A DNA stretch of 64,000 nt, taken from positions 62,001 to 126,000 of the forward strand of contig JAIOPI010000021.1 in NCBI GenBank assembly GCA_021413965.1, written 5' to 3'. The DNA is from Lentisphaerota bacterium. GTDB taxonomy: Bacteria > Verrucomicrobiota > Kiritimatiellia > UBA8416 > JAIOPI01. Within the stretch, counting starts at the first letter, position 1; each line of letters begins with the position of its first letter. Of the stretch, positions 23,366-32,372 are shown one piece after another. The notes under the pieces were generated by a model. It ran no database searches. It was not told where the DNA came from and was given only the letters and a program-made list of their open reading frames with translations. A program made the position numbers and the translations under genes.

Positions 23366-25444
23366 ATGGCAAATCCTGAACCCAACCAGCAGGCTCCCGA
23401 AGAGCGCGAGCAACGCCCGGAGAACCGGCGGACCGAATCCGGTGGCGGTCCACCGCCCCAGGTGCGGGGACTGCTGGCATGGGGCGTCATTCTTGCCATG
23501 TGCCTGCTTATGTGGGTGTTGTGGCGGGATCAGACAGAGAAGCGCGAGATCATCCCGTACAATCCGGATTTTCGTGAGTTGGTGGAGAAGCACCAGGTCA
23601 CGAAGTGCGAAATCGTGCGAGAGCCGACCGGCGTCCAGTATGTCCAGGGTGAGTTGGCCGCGCCGGTGGAAGCGCCGGCGGGCGGTGCCGCACCCGTTGT
23701 CCGCAAATTCAAGGTCTATCCGCCCGATGTGGACGCCGAACTCAGCCGCTTCCTGGTGGAGAACGGCGTCGCGATCTCGGTGCCGCCGCAGAACCCCTAC
23801 TTCTGGCAGATTCTGTCCGGTGTGCTACCCGTACTCCTGATCTTCGGGTTGCTGTACTTCCTGTTCATGCGTCAGATCCGTTCGGCGGGTCACGGTGCAC
23901 TCAGTTTCGGCAAGAGTCGCGCCCGGTTGCTGAACCGGGACATGAAGAAGGTGACGTTTGCCAACGTCGCAGGCATCGACGAAGCCAAGGAAGAGGTCCA
24001 GGAAATCATCGAGTTCCTGAAGGATCCCAAGCGGTTCCAGATGCTGGGCGGGCGCATTCCCAAGGGGGTGTTGCTGATGGGGCCGCCGGGCACCGGCAAG
24101 ACGTTGCTGGCCAAGGCGATTGCCGGCGAAGCGAACGTGCCGTTCTTCAGCATCAGCGGCTCTGACTTCGTCGAGATGTTTGTCGGAGTTGGCGCCTCGC
24201 GCGTCCGCGACATGTTTGAGCAGGGCAAGAAGAACGCCCCCTGCATCATCTTCATTGATGAGATTGACGCGGTGGGTCGGAGCCGTTTCACGGGCATTGG
24301 CGGCGGTCACGACGAGCGCGAGCAGACGCTGAACGCGCTGCTGGTGCAGATGGACGGCTTTGAAACGCAGGAAGGGGTTATCATCCTGGCGGCGACGAAC
24401 CGTCCGGACGTGCTCGACCAGGCGCTGCTGCGACCTGGCCGCTTCGACCGCCAGATCGTGATCGATCTCCCGACCATTGATGGCCGCGTCGCCATTCTGG
24501 AAATGCACGGGAAGAAGCTCAAGATTTCAGCGGCGGCCGACTTGCGCCGCATCGCGCGCGGGACCCCGGGGTTCTCCGGTGCGGACTTGGAGAACCTGTT
24601 GAACGAAGCCGCGCTGCTGGCGGCACGGCGGGCCAAGCCCGCGATCGACAGCAAGGATTTGGAGGAGGCGCGCGACAAGGTCAAGTGGGGTCGCGAGCGC
24701 CGCAGCCGCGTGCTGGACGAGAAGGAGCGGCGCGTCACGGCGTATCACGAGGCGGGGCATGCGCTGGTGATGCAGATGATTCCGGAGAGTCAGCCGCTGC
24801 ACAAGATCACGATCATCCCGCGTGGCGTGGCCTACCTCGGCGCCACGATGCAGCTGCCCGAGAAGGACCGTTACATGGACGGGCGGCGGGAATTGCTCGG
24901 CATGCTGGCCGGCCTCATGGGTGGCCGCAGCGCCGAGGAGCTGTTCAACGACGACATCACGTCGGGCGCCAGCTCGGACCTCAAGGAATCCACCCGCATC
25001 GCGCGCCTGATGGTCTGCAGCTGGGGAATGAGCGAGACCCTCGGGCCGCAGACATTCGGCCAGAACGAGGAGCTCATGTTCCTGGGGCGCGAGGTGAACC
25101 GCACGCAGGATTACAGCGAGGACACGGCCCGCCGGATCGACGCGGAAGTGAACCGGATCCTGGTGGAGGCGCATAATCGCGCGCGGCAGATCATCAGCGA
25201 CAACCGCGACAAGCTGGAGATGATCGCCAAGGCTTTGCTGGAGCGTGAGACCATTGACGGCTACGAAGTCGAAGAAATTGTGAAGTTTGGCCGGGTCCTT
25301 AGCGAGGAGGAGCGGCAGGCTCAGAATGGCACGCATGGCGAGGCGGTTCAACCTCCCGCACCGCCGTCCCCGCCGCCGCCCCCTGTTCCGCCTCCGTTGC
25401 CACAGGAGGCCACCGCCGGGGGTGTCGATGACCGCACGGCATGA
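23366..25444 (+). CDS. ftsH: ATP-dependent membrane zinc metalloprotease FtsH
   Basis: This 692-residue inner-membrane AAA+ protease degrades misfolded and regulatory proteins. After a charged N-terminus there are two membrane helices (about 34-53 and 147-168) flanking a periplasmic loop. The AAA module has Walker A GPPGTGKT (about 239-246), Walker [13 protein letters not shown] and the second region of homology [17 protein letters not shown]. The zinc site HEAGH is at about 461-465, with the third ligand in the SDLKEST region. The C-terminus ends in a Pro-rich tail. The last 17 bases overlap folP, suggesting translational coupling. Confidence 0.96.
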   Translation: MANPEPNQQAPEEREQRPENRRTESGGGPPPQVRGLLAWGVILAMCLLMWVLWRDQTEKREIIPYNPDFRELVEKHQVTKCEIVREPTGVQYVQGELAAPVEAPAGGAAPVVRKFKVYPPDVDAELSRFLVENGVAISVPPQNPYFWQILSGVLPVLLIFGLLYFLFMRQIRSAGHGALSFGKSRARLLNRDMKKVTFANVAGIDEAKEEVQEIIEFLKDPKRFQMLGGRIPKGVLLMGPPGTGKTLLAKAIAGEANVPFFSISGSDFVEMFVGVGASRVRDMFEQGKKNAPCIIFIDEIDAVGRSRFTGIGGGHDEREQTLNALLVQMDGFETQEGVIILAATNRPDVLDQALLRPGRFDRQIVIDLPTIDGRVAILEMHGKKLKISAAADLRRIARGTPGFSGADLENLLNEAALLAARRAKPAIDSKDLEEARDKVKWGRERRSRVLDEKERRVTAYHEAGHALVMQMIPESQPLHKITIIPRGVAYLGATMQLPEKDRYMDGRRELLGMLAGLMGGRSAEELFNDDITSGASSDLKESTRIARLMVCSWGMSETLGPQTFGQNEELMFLGREVNRTQDYSEDTARRIDAEVNRILVEAHNRARQIISDNRDKLEMIAKALLERETIDGYEVEEIVKFGRVLSEEERQAQNGTHGEAVQPPAPPSPPPPPVPPPLPQEATAGGVDDRTA

Positions 25445-26294
25445 CCCCTTCCGCTGGTCCTGTGGCGGGCGCATCCTGGACTGGAGCCGTGGCCCGCTGC
25501 TCATGGGCATCCTGAACGTCACCCCCGATTCATTTTCCGATGGCGGACTTTACCAGGATCCCGGGGCCGCCGTGGAGCAGGCGCTGCGCCTGGCAGCCGA
25601 GGGTGCCGACATCATCGACATCGGTGGGGAATCGACGCGACCGGGCGCGGCGCCCGTGCCCACGGAGGTGGAGTTGTCGCGCGTGATGCCGGTGCTGGAA
25701 GGCCTGCGGGGGCGGTGCCAGGCGGCGCTATCGGTGGATACGACCAAGGCGGTCGTTGCGCAGGCGGCCCTGGCGGCCGGCGCCCACATTGTGAATGACG
25801 TCTCCGCGTGCATGGCCGATCCGGATATGGTAGAGGTTTTGCGTGCCGCCGGGGCCGGGGTTGTGCTGATGCACATGCGCGGCACCCCGCGCACGATGCA
25901 ACTGGATCCGCACTATGGCGACGTGGTCGCCGAGGTCCGGCGTCATCTGGCGGAGCGCGCGCAGGCACTGATGGAGGCGGGCGTGGATGCCGGTCAGATC
26001 GCGCTGGACCCGGGCATCGGGTTTGGCAAGACGGTGGCGCACAACACGCGCCTATTGGCGCGGCTGGAGGCGCTGGTGGACTTGGGGCACCCCGTTGTGG
26101 TGGGGCTGTCGCGCAAGAGCCTGGTGGGGGCGCTGACGGGCCGTCCCGCGACGGAGCGCCTGGCCGGGAGCCTGGCCGGACTGGTGTGGTGCGCGGACCG
26201 CGGCGCCGCGGTGCTGCGCGTGCACGATGTGGCCGCCTCGCGCGACGCCCTGCAGGTGACGATGGCGCTCAAGGAGCAAGTCTCGAGGGAGTAA
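25428..26294 (+). CDS. folP: Dihydropteroate synthase
   Basis: This 288-residue TIM-barrel enzyme joins p-aminobenzoate to dihydropterin pyrophosphate in folate synthesis and is the target of sulfonamides. Signatures present are GILNVTPDSFSDGG, DIGGESTRPGA, VSVDTTKA-type strand (LSVDTTK), HIVNDVSA, LMHMRGTP, DPGIGFGKT and GLSRKS. The ATG at 25428 lies inside the ftsH 3' end. folP-cdaA-cdaR order is found in several bacterial phyla. Confidence 0.95.
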   Translation: MTARHDPFRWSCGGRILDWSRGPLLMGILNVTPDSFSDGGLYQDPGAAVEQALRLAAEGADIIDIGGESTRPGAAPVPTEVELSRVMPVLEGLRGRCQAALSVDTTKAVVAQAALAAGAHIVNDVSACMADPDMVEVLRAAGAGVVLMHMRGTPRTMQLDPHYGDVVAEVRRHLAERAQALMEAGVDAGQIALDPGIGFGKTVAHNTRLLARLEALVDLGHPVVVGLSRKSLVGALTGRPATERLAGSLAGLVWCADRGAAVLRVHDVAASRDALQVTMALKEQVSRE

Positions 26295-26300
26295 CACGCT

Positions 26301-27161
26301 GTGTGGGCATATTGGCCGGCGTTCAGTTTTGGCGCGCTCCTCCAGATTCTCGTTCTGGCGATCGGCTACTACTACATCTTCCTGTTCTTTCGCGGCACGC
26401 GTGGCGCCCAGGTGCTGGTCGGGTTTGTGCTGACCCTCGCGATCCTCATGGCGCTGACGAGCGTCTTCAACCTCGACGCACTGAACTGGTTGCTGCGCCG
26501 CGTCCTGGTGTTCCTCGGCGTGGCCTTGCTGGTGATCTTTCAGCCGGAGATCCGCCGCGCCCTGGCGGAGCTGGGCAAGCAGCCCGTCTTCGCGGTGTCG
26601 CAGGAGCGGCGAACCGTGGTCGATCATCTCGTGCAGGCCGTGTGCCTGCTGTCGGAGCATCGCGTGGGAGCCCTGATTGCCGTGGAGCGGGAGATCGGAA
26701 CGCGCGCCACGCAGGAGACGGGCACGCGACTGGACGCCTCGCTGGTGCCGGAACTGCTGGCCAGCATCTTCTTTCCGCACACGCCGCTGCATGACGGCGG
26801 GGTGATCATTCGCGGCAATCGCATCGTGGCCGCCAGCTGCGTGTTTCCGCTGTCGCACGACATGGATTTGCACAAGCAGTTGGGGACCCGCCATCGTGCC
26901 GCGGTGGGGTTGAGCGAGGAGACGGATGCGGTGGTGGTGGTGGTCTCCGAAGAAACCGGCACCATATCGGTCTGCTATCGCGGCCGGCTCAGCCGCGGCT
27001 TGGATCGCGAGCGGCTGAAGCGGTTCCTGAACGCGTTGTTGGTCAAGGGCGGCCAGTCGGAAAGCCCATGGCGGCGCGCGCAGGAGCAGCTGGACTTGAC
27101 GCCCGAGGGCATTGCGAAGTCCGAAGGGCTGGCGCAGCAGGAGACGTCGAATGACACCTAG
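26301..27161 (+). CDS. cdaA: Diadenylate cyclase (c-di-AMP synthase), membrane type
   Basis: A 286-residue protein with three N-terminal membrane helices (about 10-30, 36-56 and 66-82) and a cytosolic DisA_N domain that condenses two ATP into cyclic di-AMP. The catalytic DGG (165-167, in PLHDGGVII) and the nucleotide-binding GTRHRAAVG with the following SEETG are intact. The start is GTG at 26301 with GAGGGAG upstream, six bases after folP. The next gene, cdaR, overlaps by 11 bases. In studied species CdaA and CdaR form a membrane complex controlling osmotic and cell-wall homeostasis. Confidence 0.95.
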   Translation: MWAYWPAFSFGALLQILVLAIGYYYIFLFFRGTRGAQVLVGFVLTLAILMALTSVFNLDALNWLLRRVLVFLGVALLVIFQPEIRRALAELGKQPVFAVSQERRTVVDHLVQAVCLLSEHRVGALIAVEREIGTRATQETGTRLDASLVPELLASIFFPHTPLHDGGVIIRGNRIVAASCVFPLSHDMDLHKQLGTRHRAAVGLSEETDAVVVVVSEETGTISVCYRGRLSRGLDRERLKRFLNALLVKGGQSESPWRRAQEQLDLTPEGIAKSEGLAQQETSNDT

Positions 27162-28119
27162 CGGCGGCAAGTGGTGGCTGTCCGTGGTGAGGCAGAACTG
27201 GGAGCTGAAGCTCCTGGCGCTTCTGCTTGCGGTGGTGACGTATTACGCCATCCGGGGCGCCACGGGGTATGAAGTTGAGTACGCGGTGCCGGTGGAGGTG
27301 GACGTGGAACCGGGGCTGGCCGTGCTGGCCATGAATCCGGACCAGGTGCAGGTGCGCTTTCGCGGTTCGCAGGACGACTTGCTTAAACTGGACCAGAAAC
27401 GGCTCAAGGCCAAGGTCCGCGTGCGCGAGGAGAACCTGGGCGGCCTGCCCCGCCCGGTGCCGATCACGGGACGCGATATCGAAGGGGCGCCCGGCGTTTC
27501 CGTGGTCATGGTCGATCCGCCGGAGGTCATGATCACCTTCGACCGCGAAGTGGAAACGACGTTTTCCGTGGCACGGCCGACCACGATTGGCGAGCCGCTC
27601 CTGGGCCGCGCGGAGCTGCAGTACAGCCCGACCAGCGTGACCATTCGCGGCCCCCGAACGCGCATTGCAGAATTGACCGCCGAAGGGCATGATCAGGTGA
27701 TTGCGGATCCGGTGGATGTCGACGGGCGCGTGGAGTCGTTTTCAAAGCGGGTACGGGTCCGGCCGCAGGGCGGGAACTGGGCGTCGAAGATTGACCCCGC
27801 CGAAATCACGGTCCAGGTAAGCATCATCAAGAAGTCCACCATCCGGGCCTGGGAGCAGGTGCCGGTGCGGACGATTCGTGAGGGCACGGCCGCGGGACGC
27901 CTGGCGGTGGAACCGGCGACGGTGGAGATTTCGCTGGAGGGGCGGTCGGAATTACTGGAAAACGTGTCAGAGCACGACATCAGCGTCTTCGTCGATTGCG
28001 TCGGGCTGGTGATGGGGCAGACCAATGAGGTCCCGGTGCAGGTACACCTGCCCGTGTATATGGATGTGACGGTGACCGTGGTCCCGAAAGTGGTCCGGGT
28101 TTGGCTGCCAGAGCCTTGA
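27151..28119 (+). CDS. cdaR: YbbR-domain protein, CdaA regulator
   Basis: A 322-residue protein with one N-terminal membrane helix (about 18-36) and a long extracytoplasmic region made of repeated YbbR-type beta domains, seen as repeating PVEVDVEPGLAV, then PDQVQVRFRG / PPEVMITFDR / PTSVTIRGPR / PATVEISLEG units. The ATG overlaps the end of cdaA and has AGGAG upstream. Known CdaR proteins bind CdaA and tune its activity. The glmM gene that often follows cdaR is absent; ftsK follows instead. Confidence 0.88.
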   Translation: MTPSGGKWWLSVVRQNWELKLLALLLAVVTYYAIRGATGYEVEYAVPVEVDVEPGLAVLAMNPDQVQVRFRGSQDDLLKLDQKRLKAKVRVREENLGGLPRPVPITGRDIEGAPGVSVVMVDPPEVMITFDREVETTFSVARPTTIGEPLLGRAELQYSPTSVTIRGPRTRIAELTAEGHDQVIADPVDVDGRVESFSKRVRVRPQGGNWASKIDPAEITVQVSIIKKSTIRAWEQVPVRTIREGTAAGRLAVEPATVEISLEGRSELLENVSEHDISVFVDCVGLVMGQTNEVPVQVHLPVYMDVTVTVVPKVVRVWLPEP

Positions 28120-28139
28120 TCCCGGGGAGGAGAGTCAGC

Positions 28140-30656
28140 GTGGGTAGCGGCGAAAGCGTTCCCGACATGGGCCGGCGCGTGTTATGGGGCTTTTTACTGA
28201 CGGGGCTGTGCCTGTTCCTGGCGCTGAGCCTGTTCTCCTATGATTGGCGCGACATCGGGGTGCTGCAGGCGCCTCCGAATGCGCCGCCCGTGAACCTGTT
28301 TGGCCCGGTCGGGGCGTGGGTGTCGTTTGGTTTGTTCATGGGGTTCGGCCTCGGGGCCTACCTTGTGCCGTGGATGAGCTTGACGCTGGGCGTCATCTTG
28401 ATCGTGAACCGCCAGAAACGCGTCTGGCCCCGCCTGCTCTGGGGGCTGGCGCTGCTGGGAACCGTCGTGGCGATCATGCAGCTCGACGGGGTGCGCTGGC
28501 ACCTCCTGTGCCAGAAGTTGAATATTCTTCCGGATTCCGGCGGGTTGCTGGGCCGCCTCCTGGTGCGCGAGCTGTTGGTGCGCTGGCTCAGCCCCGTTGG
28601 CGCCGGCCTGCTGACCGGCGCGGTGATGTTGCTGTCGCTGGTCATGACGATCGAGCCCCGCAACGTGTTGCGCGGCGCGATGGCGTTGATCGGCATCGGG
28701 CGTCGTGCGAGCCAGAAGATCGGCGAGTCGGTGGCGGAGCGGCAGGATCGGCGAGAGCAGATCGAGAAGGAAACGCGCCAGATCGAGAAGCAGCGTCGCC
28801 GGCTGGAGCGCGTCGTTGGCGACAAGCGGTCGGCGGAGCCGGCGACCCTGGGTGAGCGTCCCTCCGGCGCCACCCCGGCCGTTGCCGCGGCAACCGTGCG
28901 CGAAGAACCACGCCGTACCGCGCTGCCGCCGGAACCGGAGCCGGAAACGGATGCGGCGGACCTGGACCTTGAGGACGCCCCCGTCCCGCCGCCACGGCCG
29001 GAGAAGGAGAAGCCGGCGTCCATGTTTTCGTTGGGCCGCAAGGAGCGCGCCGTGGTCCCCTCCGTTCCGGACTCGGACGATGATGAAGCGGACGTGAAGG
29101 ACACCGGGCTGCCCATCGCGTCCGGCCTGTTTCAGCTGCCGCCGATCGACCTGCTGGCGCCGCGCCCGCCGGATGGAAAGCGGGATGGCATCAAGGCAGA
29201 CACGGCCACCACCTCCAGGATTCTGGTCGAGACGCTGCAGGAGTTCGGCATCGAGGGCCAGATCACGAATGTGGAAGTCGGACCCGTCGTCACCAATTAC
29301 GAGCTGCTGCCGGCCCCCGGCGTGCGCGTCGAGCGCATCAGCGGGCTGAGCAACAACCTCGCGCTGTCGCTGAAGGCAACCAGTGTGCGCGTGCAGGCGC
29401 CCATTCCCGGCAAGGGCGTCGTCGGTATCGAAGTGCCGAACACGGTCTCGCAACTCGTGCTGTTGCGAGAAGTTCTGGAAGGCGACGTCTGGCAGTCGGG
29501 CCGCGCCAAAGTGCCGCTCGCGCTCGGCAAAGACGTGACCGGCGCCGATCTCGTGGCGGACCTGGCTACCATGCCGCATCTGCTGATCGCCGGCGCCACC
29601 GGCGCGGGCAAGACGGTGTGCATGAATTCCATCCTTGCGGGCCTATTGATGTCCCGCACGCCAGAGCAGCTGCGCCTGCTGCTGGTCGATCCCAAGATCG
29701 TCGAGTTCTCGATCTATAACCGCCTGCCGCACCTGGTGGTGCCGGTGATCACGGATCCGAAGAAAGTGGCCCTGGGGTTGCGCTGGGCCATCAACGAGAT
29801 GGAACGCCGGTACAAGCTGTTCGCCCGCGTTGGCGTGCGCAACATCGACAGCTACAACACCCGTGAAATCGTCAAGCAGCCGGATCTCTTCGGGGACTCG
29901 CTGGCGCGCCCCAAGGCGGAGGACGAGCCGCCCGCGCGGGTGCCGTACATCGTGATCATCATCGACGAGCTGGCGGACCTGATGCTGACGGATCCGGCGG
30001 AGATCGAGAACTGCATCGCGCGGCTGGCGCAGCTGTCGCGCGCGGTGGGCATTCACATGATCATCGCCACGCAGCGGCCGTCGGTGAACGTGATCACGGG
30101 CACGATCAAGGCGAACTTCCCGGCGCGCATTGCATTTCAGGTGGCGCAGAAGAACGACAGCCGCATCATCCTCGATTCCATGGGTGCGGAAAAACTGCTG
30201 GGGCGGGGCGATATGCTGTACATGCCGCCGGGGTCGAGCCGGCTGGTGCGGGCGCAGGGGGCGCTGTGCGCCGACACGGAGATTCGCGCCATCACGGACT
30301 TTGCGCGCAGCCAGGGTACGCCGGCCTACGAGGTGTCCATCCACCAGAAGCTTGAGAAGGCGGAGCAAGGCGGCGACACGATGATGGATGATGGCGGCGA
30401 GGATGAGGAGCTGCTCGGGCGCGCGGTGGAGATTATTCGCGAGACGCGGCGCGCGTCGACGTCGTCGCTGCAGCGACGCCTGCGCATTGGCTACACGCGC
30501 GCGGCGCGCATCATGGACGTGCTGGAGGAACGCGGCATCCTGGGGCCGCCGCGGGGCGCGGAGGCGCGGGAGATCCTCATTGATCTGGACGGCGGGATTC
30601 CAAATAATAATGCGGCACCAGAGGACGAAGACCTGGCCGCTGAACCGCGGCCGTAA
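28140..30656 (+). CDS. ftsK: DNA translocase FtsK/SpoIIIE family
   Basis: This 838-residue protein clears chromosomal DNA from the division septum and activates dimer resolution. There are four N-terminal membrane helices (within residues 1-185), a medium-length charged/Pro linker (about 190-345), the alpha/beta motor with Walker A GATGAGKT (485-492) and Walker B VIIIDELADLM, the TQRPSVNVITG region, and a C-terminal winged-helix gamma domain (STSSLQRRLRIGYTRAAR) that reads KOPS sites. Start GTG at 28140 is chosen for its GGGGAGGA at proper spacing; an upstream TTG overlaps cdaR. The KOPS motif of this species is unknown. Confidence 0.95.
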   Translation: MGSGESVPDMGRRVLWGFLLTGLCLFLALSLFSYDWRDIGVLQAPPNAPPVNLFGPVGAWVSFGLFMGFGLGAYLVPWMSLTLGVILIVNRQKRVWPRLLWGLALLGTVVAIMQLDGVRWHLLCQKLNILPDSGGLLGRLLVRELLVRWLSPVGAGLLTGAVMLLSLVMTIEPRNVLRGAMALIGIGRRASQKIGESVAERQDRREQIEKETRQIEKQRRRLERVVGDKRSAEPATLGERPSGATPAVAAATVREEPRRTALPPEPEPETDAADLDLEDAPVPPPRPEKEKPASMFSLGRKERAVVPSVPDSDDDEADVKDTGLPIASGLFQLPPIDLLAPRPPDGKRDGIKADTATTSRILVETLQEFGIEGQITNVEVGPVVTNYELLPAPGVRVERISGLSNNLALSLKATSVRVQAPIPGKGVVGIEVPNTVSQLVLLREVLEGDVWQSGRAKVPLALGKDVTGADLVADLATMPHLLIAGATGAGKTVCMNSILAGLLMSRTPEQLRLLLVDPKIVEFSIYNRLPHLVVPVITDPKKVALGLRWAINEMERRYKLFARVGVRNIDSYNTREIVKQPDLFGDSLARPKAEDEPPARVPYIVIIIDELADLMLTDPAEIENCIARLAQLSRAVGIHMIIATQRPSVNVITGTIKANFPARIAFQVAQKNDSRIILDSMGAEKLLGRGDMLYMPPGSSRLVRAQGALCADTEIRAITDFARSQGTPAYEVSIHQKLEKAEQGGDTMMDDGGEDEELLGRAVEIIRETRRASTSSLQRRLRIGYTRAARIMDVLEERGILGPPRGAEAREILIDLDGGIPNNNAAPEDEDLAAEPRP

Positions 30657-30697
30657 CCGGTCCGCGGCAACAGGATGACGGGAGTGCGGAGCTGACG

Positions 30698-31423
30698 ATG
30701 ACCATCGGATCCCAACTGCGAAAAGCCCGGGAAGACAGGAAGCTCAGTCCTTCCGACGTGGCGGCGGCCACGCGCTCGAAGATTCAGTTCATCGAAGCCA
30801 TCGAGCGCGATGACTACAGCGTGTTTGCCGCGCCGATTTACGGCAAAGGCTTCATCCGCCTCTATGCCCAGTGCGTGGGGTTGGATCCGCAACCGCTCCT
30901 GGATGCGTACGCGAAGGCTGCCAGCGGGCGCAAGCAGCCGTCTCTGGTTTCGGAAGGCGGGCCGCCAGTGCCGGCCGCCAATCCTCCGCCGCGGGCCGAC
31001 GCCCCGGCGGCCCCGCCGGATGAAGAGGCACCCCGCCGCCGGACGCAGGAATTTGATCTGTTCAATGCAACGGAGCCACGCACGCCCCCGGCCGCGCCAC
31101 CCCCGGCCGCCGCGGCGCCGCCTCCTCCCCGCGAGGAGCGCTCGGCCGCGGCGCGCGCCCTACTGCGCGAAGTCGTAATTCGCTGGTGGCTGGCTCTGCG
31201 CGAAAACTGGAATCTGAGCAAGACGCGGGCGGCCGACATGCACCCGGAGAAGGATCCGTGGAAGGTCGTCCCCATCGTTATCGGCATCGTGCTGGTGCTC
31301 ATCTTCGTGGTCTCCGGCCTGAGCCGGTGTGCCCACCGGCGCGATGCCGCCGCCAGGCCCCTGCACGGGGCGGGGGGTGAATTGCGCCTGGCCGCGGAAG
31401 CGCCGGAGCCCTATTTCGATTGA
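30698..31423 (+). CDS. RodZ-like membrane protein with cytoplasmic helix-turn-helix
   Basis: A 241-residue protein. Residues 1-75 form the HTH_25 domain of RodZ (IGSQLRKAREDRKLSPSDVA, YGKGFIRLYAQCVGLDP), which in rod-shaped cells binds MreB rather than DNA. A Pro/Ala-rich linker (80-150) and an amphipathic segment precede a single membrane helix (about 191-209). Only ~30 residues follow it, so the periplasmic beta domain of classical RodZ is missing. It follows ftsK by 41 bases, fitting a cell-shape/division role. Whether an MreB is encoded elsewhere cannot be seen. Confidence 0.75.
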   Translation: MTIGSQLRKAREDRKLSPSDVAAATRSKIQFIEAIERDDYSVFAAPIYGKGFIRLYAQCVGLDPQPLLDAYAKAASGRKQPSLVSEGGPPVPAANPPPRADAPAAPPDEEAPRRRTQEFDLFNATEPRTPPAAPPPAAAAPPPPREERSAAARALLREVVIRWWLALRENWNLSKTRAADMHPEKDPWKVVPIVIGIVLVLIFVVSGLSRCAHRRDAAARPLHGAGGELRLAAEAPEPYFD

Positions 31424-31500
31424 CCCGTGCGGCCGGACCCCGCGGCGCCACGCGAAGCCAAAACCTGCTGGCCGACAACCCCTCACCAAACGGGATCGCC

Positions 31501-32268
31501 ATGACACAAGACTGGGATATTCGACCGCGATCAGAGTCCTGCGGCACCTGCCAGAAGGCGTTCACCGATCAGCAGCCATATTGCTCCTGCCTGGTCTTCG
31601 GCGATCAGGGATATGCCCGACAGGATTTCTGCCTGCCATGCTGGAATGCCCACACGCCGGAAAGCGCACCCCGCTACAGCGTCTGGCAGGGCATCTTCCG
31701 CAGTCCGCCACCGCCGGCGGAAGAGGCGCTGAAGAAGGAAACGGCGGAATCCCTGCTGCGCAAGTTGATCGAAGAGCAGAACCCGGCCCGGCAGGATGCG
31801 ATGTTCATCCTGGCCGTGATGCTGGAGCGGAAGAAGATTTTCATCGAGCGCGACGTGCAGGTGCAGGATGGGCAGACGACGCGCGTGTATGAGCACCGCC
31901 AGACCGGCGAGACGTTTGTCATTCGAGACCCGCACCTCAATCTCAACGAGCTGGGCCAGGTGCAGCGCGAAGTGAGCGAGTTGCTGGGGGCGAGCAAGAA
32001 GAGCGAGCCGGCGAGCGCTGGAGAAGGGGCGGCGGCCGGTGCCGCGTTGGCCGTGGCGGCGGCAGCGACGGCTGCGGACGATATTCCTGAGGCCGCGGAC
32101 GACGAGGACGAGATGGAAGAGGAAGACGCGGTCGAGGATACGGACGACGAGTCGGATGAGGATGTCGAGCAGGAGGAAGAAGAAGAGGAGGACGAGGACG
32201 GCGACGAAGAAGACGACGAAGAAGACGATGACGAGGATGATGAGGACGAAGACGAAGAGGACGAATAG
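31501..32268 (+). CDS. Cys-rich (zinc-ribbon-like) protein with long poly-acidic tail
   Basis: A 255-residue protein of unknown function. Residues 12-50 hold paired cysteines (CGTCQ, CSC, CLPCW) that look like a treble-clef/zinc-ribbon site. A helical middle region (about 75-160, AMFILAVMLERKKIF) follows, then an Ala-rich stretch and about 55 residues made almost only of Asp and Glu. The ATG at 31501 is the natural start of the conserved part; an upstream in-frame start overlaps the RodZ-like gene. The tail could mimic nucleic acid or bind basic proteins. It ends the block before a convergent operon. Confidence 0.7.
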   Translation: MTQDWDIRPRSESCGTCQKAFTDQQPYCSCLVFGDQGYARQDFCLPCWNAHTPESAPRYSVWQGIFRSPPPPAEEALKKETAESLLRKLIEEQNPARQDAMFILAVMLERKKIFIERDVQVQDGQTTRVYEHRQTGETFVIRDPHLNLNELGQVQREVSELLGASKKSEPASAGEGAAAGAALAVAAAATAADDIPEAADDEDEMEEEDAVEDTDDESDEDVEQEEEEEEDEDGDEEDDEEDDDEDDEDEDEEDE

Positions 32269-32294
32269 CCGCGCGATTCGTTAGTGCTGGATGG

Positions 32295-32311
32295 CGCCAA
32301 GGCTCTTGGCG
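32295..32311. terminator. Small hairpin between convergent genes
   Basis: CGCCAAG, loop GCT, CTTGGCG, 27 bases after the acidic-tail gene. The facing permease gene ends 61 bases further on, after a run of ten C at 32351-32360. Symmetrical, so it could serve both strands; no T-run. Confidence 0.45.
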
Positions 32312-32372
32312 TCGCAGCGCCCGACACCGGGACGCTGCCTGCCACGTTCACCCCCCCCCCTCATGCCGCGAG

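Noticed and set aside
28194..29579. 461-codon minus-strand frame inside ftsK
   Set aside because: Antisense shadow of a certain gene; composition is Arg/Gln/His-rich and without motifs.
32098..32268. Long GA-rich stretch considered as a microsatellite or non-coding repeat
   Set aside because: It is in frame with the upstream Cys-rich gene and simply encodes the Asp/Glu tail.
32351..32360. Run of ten C considered as a phase-variation tract
   Set aside because: It lies between two convergent stop codons, so slippage would not alter any reading frame; it could also be a sequencing artefact.
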